DNA of 56,415 nt from Olivibacter sp. XZL3 (GCF_004368405.1 NZ_SBJH01000070.1:3616-60030); one strand, 5' to 3'; shown: positions 1-8,303, counted from the stretch's first letter. The notes: a model not told the origin generated them from the sequence alone. Numbers and translations are program-made.

Positions 1-522
1 CTTGGCAAAATTAGGCAACTCTATGAATTTAAAGCCCAGCTTTTTGTAAAAAATTTCGCCCGTGCTCTTATTGCAAAGGGCGATATCATGAAAATAATGG
101 CTTCGCTGCTTTTCTTCCATACGAAATTCCAAAAGAGCGATAAGAAAAACTTCGGGCAGCTGGTAGCTATTGAAAGCTTTTCCTTTCGGTAACTGACGCT
201 GAATTAAACGCGAGCTATAATAAAGCGCTCTGTCCCTGAAATATTCCTGCCGTATATGCTGCATTTCGATGATAGAGTACTCGCCATTGCTTCCGCGACA
301 GTGTAGGTCAAAAACAACTCTTTTGTCTTCCTTATCGTCCCCGTCATGCTCATTAGGCCCATATTCAAGTGTCCCGATACGCTTCTCGCCTTCAAAAAGG
401 TCATTCAGAAACTCAATCAGGATTTCTTTGTTCGGCTCACTGCCAAAATAGTGACGGAAACCAAAGTCGCTTAACGGATCAACAAATTTACCGGGTTTGA
501 TGTAGCTTTCTTCTGTATTCAT
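1..522 (-). CDS. Rpn-family PD-(D/E)XK nuclease/putative transposase, partial (C-terminus beyond the left edge)
   Basis: An open frame of 174 codons runs from an ATG at 522 to the left edge without a stop, so the C-terminus is missing. The N-terminus reads KFVDPLSDFGFRHYFG, the typical opening of the Rpn (recombination-promoting nuclease) family, also annotated as PD-(D/E)XK nuclease family transposase. Further on, VFDLHCRGSNGEYSIIEMQ fits the nuclease core: D, then E-x-Q, with the conserved (I/V)EMQ motif. The neighbouring YYSSRLIQRQL segment is also usual for the family. These proteins are DNA nucleases found in many copies in Bacteroidota, and their biological role is poorly defined. Nothing around it suggests an operon; it diverges from a fecR remnant. 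The family call is firm, the function is not. Confidence 0.8.
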   Translation of the reverse strand, partial: MNTEESYIKPGKFVDPLSDFGFRHYFGSEPNKEILIEFLNDLFEGEKRIGTLEYGPNEHDGDDKEDKRVVFDLHCRGSNGEYSIIEMQHIRQEYFRDRALYYSSRLIQRQLPKGKAFNSYQLPEVFLIALLEFRMEEKQRSHYFHDIALCNKSTGEIFYKKLGFKFIELPNFAK

Positions 523-881
523 GCACAATAGATTTGGATTCCCTGCTAAATTAGGGTATCCAGAGCTGGGAAGCGATTTTCTTCGGCAAATGAACAAAGT
601 GAACAGTTAAAGCAATAAATGCTACATAAAGGTGTTCCAAATTCGTCATCGTCTCCATGTACCTATTGAATCCCCCTAATCTACTCTGTTATACATCCAA
701 CCGCGATTCCTTCCATAGTCTAGTCCGATGGGAGTCCGACAGGTATTGCATAAAAGGCCATGTTTTGCCCCTTTTTACGTACCATATAGGGATATAACCC
801 CAATATAGGCTATAGAACACACGAATGAGGACCGGACACGGATGAACGACATATAAACCGGCAGCAGCTTGCATCCTATTT
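523..881. other. Gene-free stretch, probably decayed upstream part of a FecR locus
   Basis: About 360 bases between the Rpn-type gene and the fecR remnant. I see no convincing reading frame, no hairpin with a T-run and no RNA gene. In-frame codons just before 882 (from about 846) encode a hydrophobic stretch, TTYKPAAACILFVLAGMLYF, that looks like the membrane segment of FecR. They follow an in-frame TGA at 843-845, so the cytoplasmic sigma-binding part is lost. Confidence 0.4.
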
Positions 882-1376
882 GTGCTGGCCGGAATGTTAT
901 ACTTCTCACAAGAACAGGCAGAACCGAAGTCAACGACCGTTCCCTATGGCACAATCAGCACCAAGCCTGGACAAAGGGCGAACCTCAAGCTACCCGATGG
1001 TACTACCGTTCATTTAAATGCAGCAAGTACACTCCGTTATCCGAAAAATTTTGAAGAAAACAAAAGACAGGTTTACTTGACCGGAGAAGCCTACTTTTCT
1101 GTTGCCACAGACGCCAAACGGCCGTTTACGGTTTTCAGCTCAAAGACCGTAACCCAGATACTCGGAACTTCCTTTAACCTGAAAGCGTATCCCGATGAAG
1201 AGGAAACAACCATTCAGGTAACAGCTGGCAAGGTAAACTTCTGTTCGAAACACAACAGTAAAATGCTGCTGCTTCAGGCCAATCAGTTAGCACAATACAG
1301 TCAAAACAAGTTAAGTCGCACAGACAGGGTTGGAATGCCTGATTTAAACGCCTCATTGTTAAAATATGTTTTTTAA
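846..1376 (+). pseudogene. FecR anti-sigma factor remnant, missing both ends
   Basis: The frame encodes a membrane-like stretch, then the periplasmic FecR domain: LKLPDGTTVHLNAASTLRYP, a GEAYFSVATDAKRPFTV segment and an ILGTSFNLKAYPDE segment, all hallmark FecR sequences. A complete FecR here (see those at 27,894, 31,175 and 46,702) has about 330-390 residues, with a cytoplasmic sigma-binding N-terminus and a C-terminal DUF4974 domain. This copy has neither: a stop lies upstream of the membrane segment and the frame ends at 1376 soon after the FecR domain. No sigma gene or SusC gene is adjacent. An open frame can be read from GTG at 882, but I regard the whole as a broken gene. It is the trace of a fourth ECF/FecR locus. 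Confidence 0.75.
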
Positions 1377-1606
1377 AAATAAGTCGAAAAAATAATGGTA
1401 TTCGTCGAAATAAATCGCTTCTCGTTCGCCGATGCTCTACTTTTATATTGTTGCAACAAGGGTGAGCCGAAAAACCTTAGACAGAGTAGGCATACCACTA
1501 GCCACTGTATTTGACCATCATGGTGCCTTATGTATGATTTGAAGAGTCCAAAAAAAGAAGTAGTTTTAAATCAATTCCTTTAATGAACAAATTCATATAT
1601 TAAGTT

Positions 1607-2473
1607 GTGAAAAAAGCGATAATGTTGATTTTATTATTTTTTGTAATAAAATTCCTAAGTGCCCAGCAAATTATACCATTGGAGTTTACTGAACAGGGGC
1701 ATCTGATTGTGGAGGCTAAATTCAATGGGGTTAAAGGACGTTTTATCTTCGATACGGGAGCGGGCGTTAATCTTTTAACGAAAGATTACAGTGATAAATT
1801 AAATGGCGGGCTTATAGATCTAAAGCAGCGATATACCGGTTTTCGATCTACTGGAGAAAGGATGGATGTCGATTTGTATCGCCTCACTTCATTTGAGCTG
1901 GCCGGCTTTAAGGTGAATAACCCGATAGCCACAATCATTGATGTAGATTTGGCCGGCTTGGATGGATTAATTTCCTTAGGTCTTTTTTTACAACAGCCTT
2001 TTACCATTGATTATCAAAAAGAACAATTGGTTTTAGAAGATCTCACAATATCCGGTGCCGCGAATAAGGGGACGAAGATTCCTTTGCTAGTGACAAAAGA
2101 TAGAGATATTGCCTATACGATATTTGCATGGGTGAATATAAATAATCAAAAGGACCTTTGTTTTCTGATCGACACCGGCGCAGGAAAGAATGCGTTTCAT
2201 ATGAATAAGTATTATTTGCCGCTGCTGGGAGAGGAAAGCGGAGATCCAGTTCAGGAGAGGAAACTTCAGAGCGATTTTAATAAAGAGCTGGAAACCTCCG
2301 TTTTTGAAAGGAAGCTGAATAGTATTGCGATTGCTTCTGCAAGATCAATCGAAGTGTCCGAACCAAAGTTCTTGGTTATAGACAAGCTTATTTATGATGG
2401 CACGATGTCATTGAATTGGATCGGTGACCGTGTGACGGTGGATATGGCGAACAAATATATGATCGTGCGATAG
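1607..2473 (+). CDS. Exported two-lobed retropepsin-like aspartic protease
   Basis: This 288-residue protein starts with a signal peptide (MKKAIMLILLFFVIKFLSAQ). It carries two aspartic-protease motifs: FIFDTGAG with D49-T-G, and FLIDTGAG with D189-T-G. Each is followed by the beta-rich context of a clan AA protease lobe. Having both lobes in one chain is the pepsin-like arrangement, while sequence style and lobe size are closer to the bacterial retropepsin-like group common in Bacteroidota. It probably cleaves peptides in the periplasm or at the cell surface; the substrate is unknown. The start is a GTG; an ATG five codons later would shorten the signal peptide n-region. It stands first of three exported peptidase genes on the same strand, each with its own gap of 100-190 bases. 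Confidence 0.8.
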   Translation: MKKAIMLILLFFVIKFLSAQQIIPLEFTEQGHLIVEAKFNGVKGRFIFDTGAGVNLLTKDYSDKLNGGLIDLKQRYTGFRSTGERMDVDLYRLTSFELAGFKVNNPIATIIDVDLAGLDGLISLGLFLQQPFTIDYQKEQLVLEDLTISGAANKGTKIPLLVTKDRDIAYTIFAWVNINNQKDLCFLIDTGAGKNAFHMNKYYLPLLGEESGDPVQERKLQSDFNKELETSVFERKLNSIAIASARSIEVSEPKFLVIDKLIYDGTMSLNWIGDRVTVDMANKYMIVR

Positions 2474-2658
2474 GAATATTTAAATCAAGAAGTGTCGGAA
2501 CAAAGCAGGTAGTGATATCGTTGCAAGATGTTTAGGGAAGTACGCAATCCCTGGTAGCTGTGATAAACTGGATGTCTTGACGTGACCTAAACGTTCTCAA
2601 TTGTTGCTCCGAAGGCTGTTGTTAGCTAAAAACATATAATCTACATAAACCGCATAAG

Positions 2659-3765
2659 ATGGTAATAATAGTTAGAATCCTCGTATTCGTTGTAATGGTC
2701 GTTTGCTTAGCAAATGAGATAAAGGCACAGTCGATAGATGATCGTACTTGCTGGGAGTACTTTAAATTGACTGATCGGTTAAGAGAAGGCGATTCTTTAT
2801 CGAAAGAAAGCTGGAACAAATTCTTGAAAGATGAGGCGATTGAAGTGTATATGAACGATCAGGGAGTAGATTCCACTTTTTTCAACACCTATAGGAAAAC
2901 GATGGAGATCGTTTATATGCCGAAAAATGAATCTATTTTGAACAATAGATTGAAAGACCCGAATAAATACTGGTGGACTTACATTATCAATGAGTATAAA
3001 GTGCATGAAGAGGAGATGAAAGCGTACTTGCGGACGATGAAACAGAACCCTAAGGGCTATTTCGATATTTGCTATGAACACGCTTATACGATGCTGCCTA
3101 AGGAGGCGCATAAACGAGTCGATCACTATAAATTTTCAATCATTCCTTTACACACAGATGCCCATATTGAAAATGGTTGGATTGTTTGTACCTTAATGTG
3201 CGCTTATTTTAATGATAAAAATAAGACGGGAATTTTAATGGGGCATGAGTTGCACCATAGCTTAAGGCCTCGATATCGTTTTACCGCTGATAAGGAAGAT
3301 GAAGCAATCATAGAAGTTTTACAACGAATGTTGAACGAGGGGAGTGCCGATCTGGTCGACAAGCGTTATCAGGGAGAGGACGCCCATGCACTTTTAGAGT
3401 TTCAGCGAGGTTATCCGGAGAATTTTTTGGAAGAAGGACCGGCGGTCTTAGCAAATATCGACTCTTTGTTGGGAAGTGAAACCATTGACAAGTCTTCTTT
3501 AACATTAAGAAAGTTATTAAACACCTGGAATACGAGTGGGCATATCCCGGGGTATTATATCATGGATGTCATCGAAAGAAACGGCTATAAAGAGGAATTG
3601 ATTGACAACATCAGTAATCCTTTTTACTATATTTATTTATACAACAGAGCGGCCAAAAGCGATACTAAAGCTGCCTATGTTTTATCTGATGCTGTTATAC
3701 AGTACATTCAGTCCTTGGATAAAAAGTACCGGGAGAAAGGAAAAATCTATTACGTAAACAGATAA
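2659..3765 (+). CDS. Exported putative zinc metalloprotease, DUF5700-like
   Basis: The 368-residue product has a signal peptide (to about residue 24, ending EIKAQ). The zinc motif HELHH lies at residues 196-200 (ILMGHELHHSLRP). A downstream glutamate in NEGSADLVDK (E228) could be the third ligand of a gluzincin-type site. The arrangement fits the family annotated as DUF5700 putative Zn-dependent protease, which is mostly found in Bacteroidota. Its substrate is not known. I rely on the motif and overall feel of the sequence for the family name; the metallopeptidase motif itself is seen directly. It lies between two other secreted peptidases, but the 185-base gap before it suggests its own promoter. 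Confidence 0.7.
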   Translation: MVIIVRILVFVVMVVCLANEIKAQSIDDRTCWEYFKLTDRLREGDSLSKESWNKFLKDEAIEVYMNDQGVDSTFFNTYRKTMEIVYMPKNESILNNRLKDPNKYWWTYIINEYKVHEEEMKAYLRTMKQNPKGYFDICYEHAYTMLPKEAHKRVDHYKFSIIPLHTDAHIENGWIVCTLMCAYFNDKNKTGILMGHELHHSLRPRYRFTADKEDEAIIEVLQRMLNEGSADLVDKRYQGEDAHALLEFQRGYPENFLEEGPAVLANIDSLLGSETIDKSSLTLRKLLNTWNTSGHIPGYYIMDVIERNGYKEELIDNISNPFYYIYLYNRAAKSDTKAAYVLSDAVIQYIQSLDKKYREKGKIYYVNR

Positions 3766-3866
3766 GATCGCTTCAAAAAACGAATTTGGGTTTTTAGCTT
3801 ATACAATAGCAACTTAGAGAAGCTGTATTTTGGTATATTCTCTGTATTTTTAGAAAAGCAATTAAC

Positions 3867-5300
3867 ATGCGATCCTTTGTCAATACATTTATTTTCAGTT
3901 TTGTTCTCGCTAAAGCATTAATTCCAAATTTATGTAAAGCCCAAGCAGTGTTGCCAAACACGCTCAGTGTGGAAGACAAGATTTACGGCCTTTCCAAATT
4001 CTGGCAAGAAGTCAACTATAACTTCGTTTATCTGAATAAAATAGATCAGGCTGCATGGGATAGTACGTATCGTACGTTGATTAAATCTGTACAGGAAACA
4101 CCCAACGACTATGCGTATTACCGTGAGTTACAACGTTTCTGCAGTATGCTGAACGATGGGCACACCGATGTATACTTCCCCGATTCCATTTCCGCATTGC
4201 AAATGACTACCATGTTCGGCGCGTACCGTTTGTTTCTGGAAAACGTGGATGGTAAAGCGATTGTCTTCAGGGTGAACGCGAGCAAAAAAGATGAAGTGCC
4301 TCCGGGAAGCGAAGTCATCCAAATAAATGGGATGGCGACCAACCAGTTCATTTCGAAATACGTTGCTCCGTACATCTCATCGTCTACGGATTACATTCGG
4401 CAAGATCGGAGTGTCCGGTCGTTGCTTGCCGGTTTTGAAGGCGATACGTATGAAGTCACTTTTCGTAAGCCGGACGGAGCCGTATTCACGCAAACGCTAA
4501 CCCATAGCCGAACCCAAGAAGAGGCGGTCTATCCGGCATTTGATGCTCCGAAGGAGCTTCTGGATTTTCGTTGGGAACAAAATGATATCGCATACCTTGC
4601 GTTGAATTCCTTTGAAGATGGTCAAATTGTGCAGGCCTTTAAAGAAAAGCTGGACGAACTAAGGAAGGCCAAGGGAATTATTATTGACCTCCGCTACAAT
4701 GGTGGAGGCAGTGGTTCAAATGCGAAGGCGATCCTTATGCACTTGACGAATGATACGGTATTATACGGTTCAAAATCGCGAACCCGGATGAATATCAGCA
4801 TGTTCAAAGCTTGGGGCAGCTTTTTACAAGCTCAAGACACCGTTAACGGAAAGGCTGAATGGGGTATGAGTAAGGAACGTACAACTGAATCTTACCTCGC
4901 TTTTCACAATGAGCTATATCGTGACTCCCCCTATGAGCCGACCCGCTTTCAACAGGAGGAAATACGCGTTGTAGTTCCGACGATATTGCTTACCGGCCAC
5001 CAGACCGCTTCCGCCGCTGAGGATATGCTCATTATGGCAGATAATCAGAAGCATATGATTCGAATAGGTGAAAAGACTTTTGGAAGTACTGGGCAACCGT
5101 TCCATTTCGCATTACCCGGCGGTGGAGAAGCAAGAATCTGTACAAAACAGGACACTTATCCCGATGGACGAGAATTTGTAGGAGTAGGTATTATCCCTCA
5201 TATAGAAGTTAAAACTACGTTTGATGACTACATGCAAAATAAAGATGTGGTGTTGCAGCGGGCGCTTGCTTATCTCGGCGAAAAAATTAACCAGCGATAA
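3867..5300 (+). CDS. Exported S41-family serine peptidase
   Basis: The 477-residue protein has a signal peptide ending near KAQA (residue 27). An S41 helical N-part contains LNDGHTDVYFP (His99). A PDZ-like middle (about 125-210) is followed by the S41 core: GIIIDLRYNGGGSGSNA at about 270-286, and TASAAEDM with Ser382 as probable nucleophile. At the place where C-terminal-processing enzymes have the catalytic lysine (G-K-G), this one reads TFGSTGQP. With the histidine in DGHT it is therefore nearer to the S41B (tricorn-like) type than to CtpA. It may degrade peptides in the periplasm or outer-membrane space. It converges on the phosphopantetheinyl transferase gene with only 7 bases between the stops. 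Confidence 0.87.
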   Translation: MRSFVNTFIFSFVLAKALIPNLCKAQAVLPNTLSVEDKIYGLSKFWQEVNYNFVYLNKIDQAAWDSTYRTLIKSVQETPNDYAYYRELQRFCSMLNDGHTDVYFPDSISALQMTTMFGAYRLFLENVDGKAIVFRVNASKKDEVPPGSEVIQINGMATNQFISKYVAPYISSSTDYIRQDRSVRSLLAGFEGDTYEVTFRKPDGAVFTQTLTHSRTQEEAVYPAFDAPKELLDFRWEQNDIAYLALNSFEDGQIVQAFKEKLDELRKAKGIIIDLRYNGGGSGSNAKAILMHLTNDTVLYGSKSRTRMNISMFKAWGSFLQAQDTVNGKAEWGMSKERTTESYLAFHNELYRDSPYEPTRFQQEEIRVVVPTILLTGHQTASAAEDMLIMADNQKHMIRIGEKTFGSTGQPFHFALPGGGEARICTKQDTYPDGREFVGVGIIPHIEVKTTFDDYMQNKDVVLQRALAYLGEKINQR

Positions 5301-5307
5301 TACTTTG

Positions 5308-5952
5308 TTACCCTATTACATACCCCAACATAAATTCCCGGAAACGCTCGTAATAAACCCGATAGCTGGCCTGCTGATGTGGGCCTTCGAGATGGGCAAT
5401 AATACTGCCGCCTTGTTCCTGATAGGTGAATGGTTCGATATAGATATTATCCTTAAACGAAACGCCTTTCTTTCCCTGTAATTTATAAACCGCTTCCTTC
5501 GCCGTCCAACAGGTCAAGAGCTGTTCTACATATTGATGGTCGGGCTGAAGTTGGGCCAACTCTTCGGGTTTCATGAATTTATGGGCAATTACTTTTATTT
5601 TCGGTTTGACAAGCTCCATGTCAATGCCTACTTCATGCCCTTTACTTAGCATACAGGCCGCATAATCATACGAGTGACTTAGCGACACCTTGTGCGGAAA
5701 ATTGACCAAATAGGGTTTACCATTCTCATCCGAAGGGCAATCGATATAGCCCGGTGCATCTAACATAGTGCGGAGGAGCACGCGCGTCCCAAGCCAATTT
5801 AATGTTCTCTTACCCTTGTTAAGTCGCTCCAGAAAGGCTTTTTCACTTCTGGTTAATTGTAACTTAGCTAATAGTTCTTCGGCTGTTTCTTCAATTTTCC
5901 AGATGGCGAAACGTGTATGCTGATCGACTTCTTTAAGATATACTAAACCCAT
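5308..5952 (-). CDS. 4'-phosphopantetheinyl transferase (Sfp type)
   Basis: This enzyme moves 4'-phosphopantetheine from coenzyme A to a serine of acyl- or peptidyl-carrier proteins. Two signature motifs are clear: GHEVGIDMELVKPKI, with the Mg-binding D-x-E, and WTAKEAVYKLQGKKG, with the W-x-x-K-E-A motif. The SLSHSYDYAAC segment before them is the usual substrate-facing histidine region. I start at the ATG at 5950-5952 (MGLVYLKEV, 214 residues). The frame continues upstream for 28 codons (to 6036), but that extension enters the degenerate repeat-like spacer and does not look like protein. No carrier-protein or polyketide genes are in the window, so its target is likely the general acyl carrier protein or a pathway elsewhere. 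Confidence 0.88.
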   Translation of the reverse strand: MGLVYLKEVDQHTRFAIWKIEETAEELLAKLQLTRSEKAFLERLNKGKRTLNWLGTRVLLRTMLDAPGYIDCPSDENGKPYLVNFPHKVSLSHSYDYAACMLSKGHEVGIDMELVKPKIKVIAHKFMKPEELAQLQPDHQYVEQLLTCWTAKEAVYKLQGKKGVSFKDNIYIEPFTYQEQGGSIIAHLEGPHQQASYRVYYERFREFMLGYVIG

Positions 5953-6037
5953 AAATAAAAGTAGTAATTTTTTGTTAATAGCCATCAGCTTTTGAGATCG
6001 GCTTTCGGCTTTAGTGTCGCAGCCGACTGCAATCACT

Positions 6038-6130
6038 AATAACTACAAGCTAACACCTAAAATCCCTAAAACCTAGATAAGACAGGCTAAGCTGATAACC
6101 GGCAACTAACAACTAACAACCAATTCCCTC
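6038..6130. repeat. Degenerate short-word spacer (AACTAAC/ATAACC type)
   Basis: The spacer before dcd is built of slightly varied short words: ACTAATAACTACAAGCTAAC, CTAAAATCCCTAAAACC, GGCAACTAACAACTAACAAC. Similar tracts, in one or the other orientation, recur in at least eight other intergenic gaps of this window (for example 8304-8350, 12660-12712, 21757-21822, 46500-46635 and 56274-56335). I see no coding or clear RNA structure in it. Confidence 0.6.
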
Positions 6131-6138
6131 CTTCACAC

Positions 6139-6169
6139 TTGCGTCTCGCCTTCCCTTTCAGTAAGTTTG
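6139..6169 (+). promoter_or_regulatory. Bacteroidota-type promoter of dcd
   Basis: TTG at 6139-6141, a 20-base gap, then TAAGTTTG at 6162-6169. This matches the primary-sigma consensus of Bacteroidota (TTTG about 20 bases before TAnnTTTG). The dcd ATG follows 19 bases after the -7 box, leaving a short leader without an obvious Shine-Dalgarno sequence. Confidence 0.6.
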
Positions 6170-6188
6170 TACCTCAGAAGAAAGCACT

Positions 6189-6725
6189 ATGATATTATCA
6201 GACAAAAGAATTTTAGAAGAAATAGATAAAGGTACTATTATTATTGAACCCTTTAAACGAGAATGCCTGGGGACCAATTCATATGATGTGCATCTGGGTA
6301 AGTACCTGGCGACGTATAAAGACCGGGTGCTGGATGCGAAGGTTCATAATGAAATTGTACATTTCGAAATTCCGAAGTCTGGCTTTGTTCTGGAACCGAA
6401 CACACTGTACCTGGGCGTAACGCTTGAGTATACGGAAACGCATAAGCACGTGCCTTTCTTGGAGGGTAAAAGCAGTACCGGGCGCCTGGGAATCGATATT
6501 CATGCAACGGCGGGGAAAGGGGATGTTGGCTTTTGCAATACCTGGACGCTTGAAATTTCCGTCGCTCAGCCCGTGCGCATATACGCGGGAATGCCTATCG
6601 GACAGTTAATCTATTTCGCGGTAGAAGGAGATATCCACACCATGTACAATACGAAGGGTAATGCCAAATACAATCGGAAAACGACACGGCCCGTAGAATC
6701 CATGATGTGGAAAAACGAATTTTAG
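6189..6725 (+). CDS. dcd: dCTP deaminase
   Basis: The 178-residue product matches dCTP deaminase over its full length. The enzyme turns dCTP into dUTP for thymidylate synthesis in the cytosol, as a trimer. Signature stretches are the conserved opening MILSDKRILEEI, the nucleotide-binding EGKSSTGRLGI segment, the catalytic region after it (HATAGKGDVGFCNTWTLE) and the C-terminal KYNRKTTRPVESMMWKN. The stop overlaps the first copy of a 22-bp direct repeat (6706-6727). The second copy at 7194-7215 carries the end of prfB. Before the insertion between them, dcd and prfB were probably convergent genes with overlapping stop codons. Confidence 0.95.
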   Translation: MILSDKRILEEIDKGTIIIEPFKRECLGTNSYDVHLGKYLATYKDRVLDAKVHNEIVHFEIPKSGFVLEPNTLYLGVTLEYTETHKHVPFLEGKSSTGRLGIDIHATAGKGDVGFCNTWTLEISVAQPVRIYAGMPIGQLIYFAVEGDIHTMYNTKGNAKYNRKTTRPVESMMWKNEF

Positions 6726-6903
6726 TTAGCCGTATGCAAAGACTGTTAACTATAGTAAAGTGATGTTCTTTAGCAAATGCCCAAATTTGCCTATCACTAG
6801 CATTTTCGAGCCTTAGTTCGCGTACTTGTCGGGCCTCCGTATAAAGCGTCTGGATTTTTTTTACCACACGGAACGATATATTTTGGTCGAGCAGTATTTT
6901 CAC
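6595..6903 (-). pseudogene. DUF5615 PIN-like toxin, truncated
   Basis: The first about 52 residues (MKILLDQNISFRVVKKI and on to WAFAKEHHFTIV) are a clear DUF5615 PIN-like domain, the toxin partner of DUF433 antitoxins. D6 is the first acidic residue of the nuclease site. In intact members FTIV is directly followed by a T-x-D-x-D-F type motif. Here the sequence departs right there and the frame runs on through the repeat at 6706-6727 into antisense of dcd. The second half of the active site is gone, so the protein should not work as a ribonuclease. The start ATG is 1 base from the DUF433 stop, the usual toxin-antitoxin layout. Confidence 0.75.
6706..6727 (+). repeat. 22-bp direct repeat, left copy (dcd 3' end)
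   Basis: Identical over 22 bases to 7194-7215. The shared sequence begins TGTGGAAAAACG and ends TTTTAGTT; it includes the last codons and stop of dcd. The 466 bases between the copies contain only the DUF433/DUF5615 module. Confidence 0.9.
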
Positions 6904-6904
6904 C

Positions 6905-7126
6905 TTATGCTACTCTTATTTTATGTTCCCGATCAGCAGCGAAAGCAAAACAAGCCCTGATTTTATCGATATTTAATTCAGGGAAATCGCTGATAATTTC
7001 GTCTTCGCTCATGCCATTGGCAAACCAGCTGAGTACGTCATATACCGAGATACGTGTTCCGATCAAAACAGGTTTGCCGAACCGTATATTGGTATCAATG
7101 GTGATATAATTGCGATAGTTGTACAT
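6905..7126 (-). CDS. DUF433 antitoxin (VapB45-like)
   Basis: 73 residues, with the standard DUF433 pattern: YITIDTNIRFGKPVLIGTRI, then SVYDVLSWFANGMSEDEI and a DFPELNIDKIRACFAFAADR helix. Members are small winged-helix-like antitoxins that neutralise DUF5615 PIN-like toxins and repress their own promoter. The partner downstream is truncated, so this antitoxin is orphaned. It may simply persist or may protect against related toxins elsewhere. The gene sits inside a 466-base segment between two 22-bp direct repeats. Confidence 0.88.
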   Translation of the reverse strand: MYNYRNYITIDTNIRFGKPVLIGTRISVYDVLSWFANGMSEDEIISDFPELNIDKIRACFAFAADREHKIRVA

Positions 7127-7147
7127 AACCTTAGTGTCTTATCTTTA

Positions 7148-7155
7148 CAAAGATA
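7148..7155 (-). promoter_or_regulatory. -7 promoter box of the DUF433 gene
   Basis: Read on the minus strand the bases are TATCTTTG, a perfect TAnnTTTG box 21 bases before the DUF433 start codon. I could not assign a well-spaced TTTG -33 element. Confidence 0.45.
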
Positions 7156-7193
7156 GCGTTTATTGTTTATTATATAAAAATGACAAAAAGCAC

Positions 7194-7215
7194 TGTGGAA
7201 AAACGAATTTTAGTT
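7194..7215 (+). repeat. 22-bp direct repeat, right copy (prfB 3' end)
   Basis: Identical to 6706-6727. In this copy the TTA at 7210-7212 is the complement of the prfB stop codon. The TAG at 7211-7213 corresponds to the dcd stop in the other copy. Confidence 0.9.
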
Positions 7216-8296
7216 CCTGCCGAATTCCATCAGATACGATTTTAAAAACTCATCCAGCTCTCCGTCTAAAACGGCTTGTGTATTGGACGTTTCATGCCCC
7301 GTTCGTAAATCTTTCACCAATTTATAGGGGTGTAATACGTAGTTTCTGATTTGTGAACCCCATTCTATTTTCTTCTTGCTGCCTTCAATTGCCGCCGTTG
7401 TTTCCATCCGTTTACGCATCTCGATTTCATAAAGCTGCGATTTGAGCAGGCGCATGGCATTATCTTTATTCTGCAGCTGCGAGCGCGATTCCTGATTTTT
7501 TATGACAATGCCCGATGGTTTGTGATGTAAGCGCACGGCGGTTTCTACCTTATTTACATTTTGCCCGCCAGCCCCTCCCGAACGGAAGGTGTCCCATTCG
7601 ATGTCGGCGTCCTTCACATCAATCTCTATCGTATCGTCAACCAATGGATACACATATACCGAAGCAAAAGAAGTATGTCGTTTGGCATTTGAATCGAACG
7701 GTGAAATCCGAACTAATCGGTGTACGCCGTTTTCTCCCTTGAGGTAGCCATAGGCGAAATTGCCTTCGAACTGCAAGGTGACCGATTTCACACCCGCGAC
7801 ATCGCCCTCCAAGAAATCCTGTTCGGTTACTTTATAACCGTTTTTTTCGCCCCACATGATATACATCCGCATCAGCATCGCTGCCCAATCACAGCTTTCT
7901 GTTCCACCGGCCCCGGCTGTAATCTGTAAAATAGCAGTGAGCTGATCTTCTTCAGCGCTTAACATGTTCTTAAATTCCAGCTCCTCAGCGCGCTTCAGTG
8001 CTTCTTGGAAAAGTTCGTTCGCTTCCTGCTCACTGGCATCACCACTTTGATAAAAATCGAACATCACGGCAGCGTCATCGATTGCCTGCGTCAATTCCTC
8101 AAAACTGTCTGTCCAGATTTTTTTGCTTTTAATAGACTGTAGTACCTTTTCGGCTTCTTTCGGATGATCCCAAAAATTGGGATTTAACGTGATATCCTGC
8201 TCTTGGTTTATTTCTTTTTGTTTTGCATCGATGTCAAAGATGCCTCCTCAGGGAAGCTGCTCGATCCCTTAATTCCTGAATGTTTTCTTTCGTCAT
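7210..8296 (-). CDS. prfB: Peptide chain release factor 2, with programmed +1 frameshift
   Basis: RF2 ends translation at UGA and UAA codons. The main frame (from 8235 down) carries the GGQ peptide-release motif in [14 protein letters not shown]. The start lies in another frame: ATG at 8294-8296 gives [20 protein letters not shown] (20 codons), then TGA at 8234-8236. The site reads AGGAGG-CAT-CTT-TGA-C on the coding strand: an internal Shine-Dalgarno-like AGGAGG at 8243-8248, a slippery CTT and a poor-context UGA. This is the classic autoregulatory RF2 shift. After skipping the T at 8236, the frame runs 341 codons to the stop, giving about 361 residues, the normal RF2 length. It converges on dcd, from which it is now separated by a toxin-antitoxin remnant. 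Confidence 0.95.
8233..8248 (-). promoter_or_regulatory. prfB +1 programmed frameshift site
   Basis: Coding-strand order: AGGAGG (8248-8243), CAT, CTT (8239-8237), TGA (8236-8234), C. Spacing between the Shine-Dalgarno-like hexamer and the CTT-TGA is the same as in the well-known E. coli prfB site. When RF2 is scarce, ribosomes slip forward one base and make more RF2. Confidence 0.92.
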
Positions 8297-8303
8297 AGAA
8301 CAA

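Noticed and set aside
8234-8236. In-frame TGA in prfB read as a gene break
   Set aside because: The AGGAGG plus CTT-TGA-C context is the known frameshift site, so the gene is intact.
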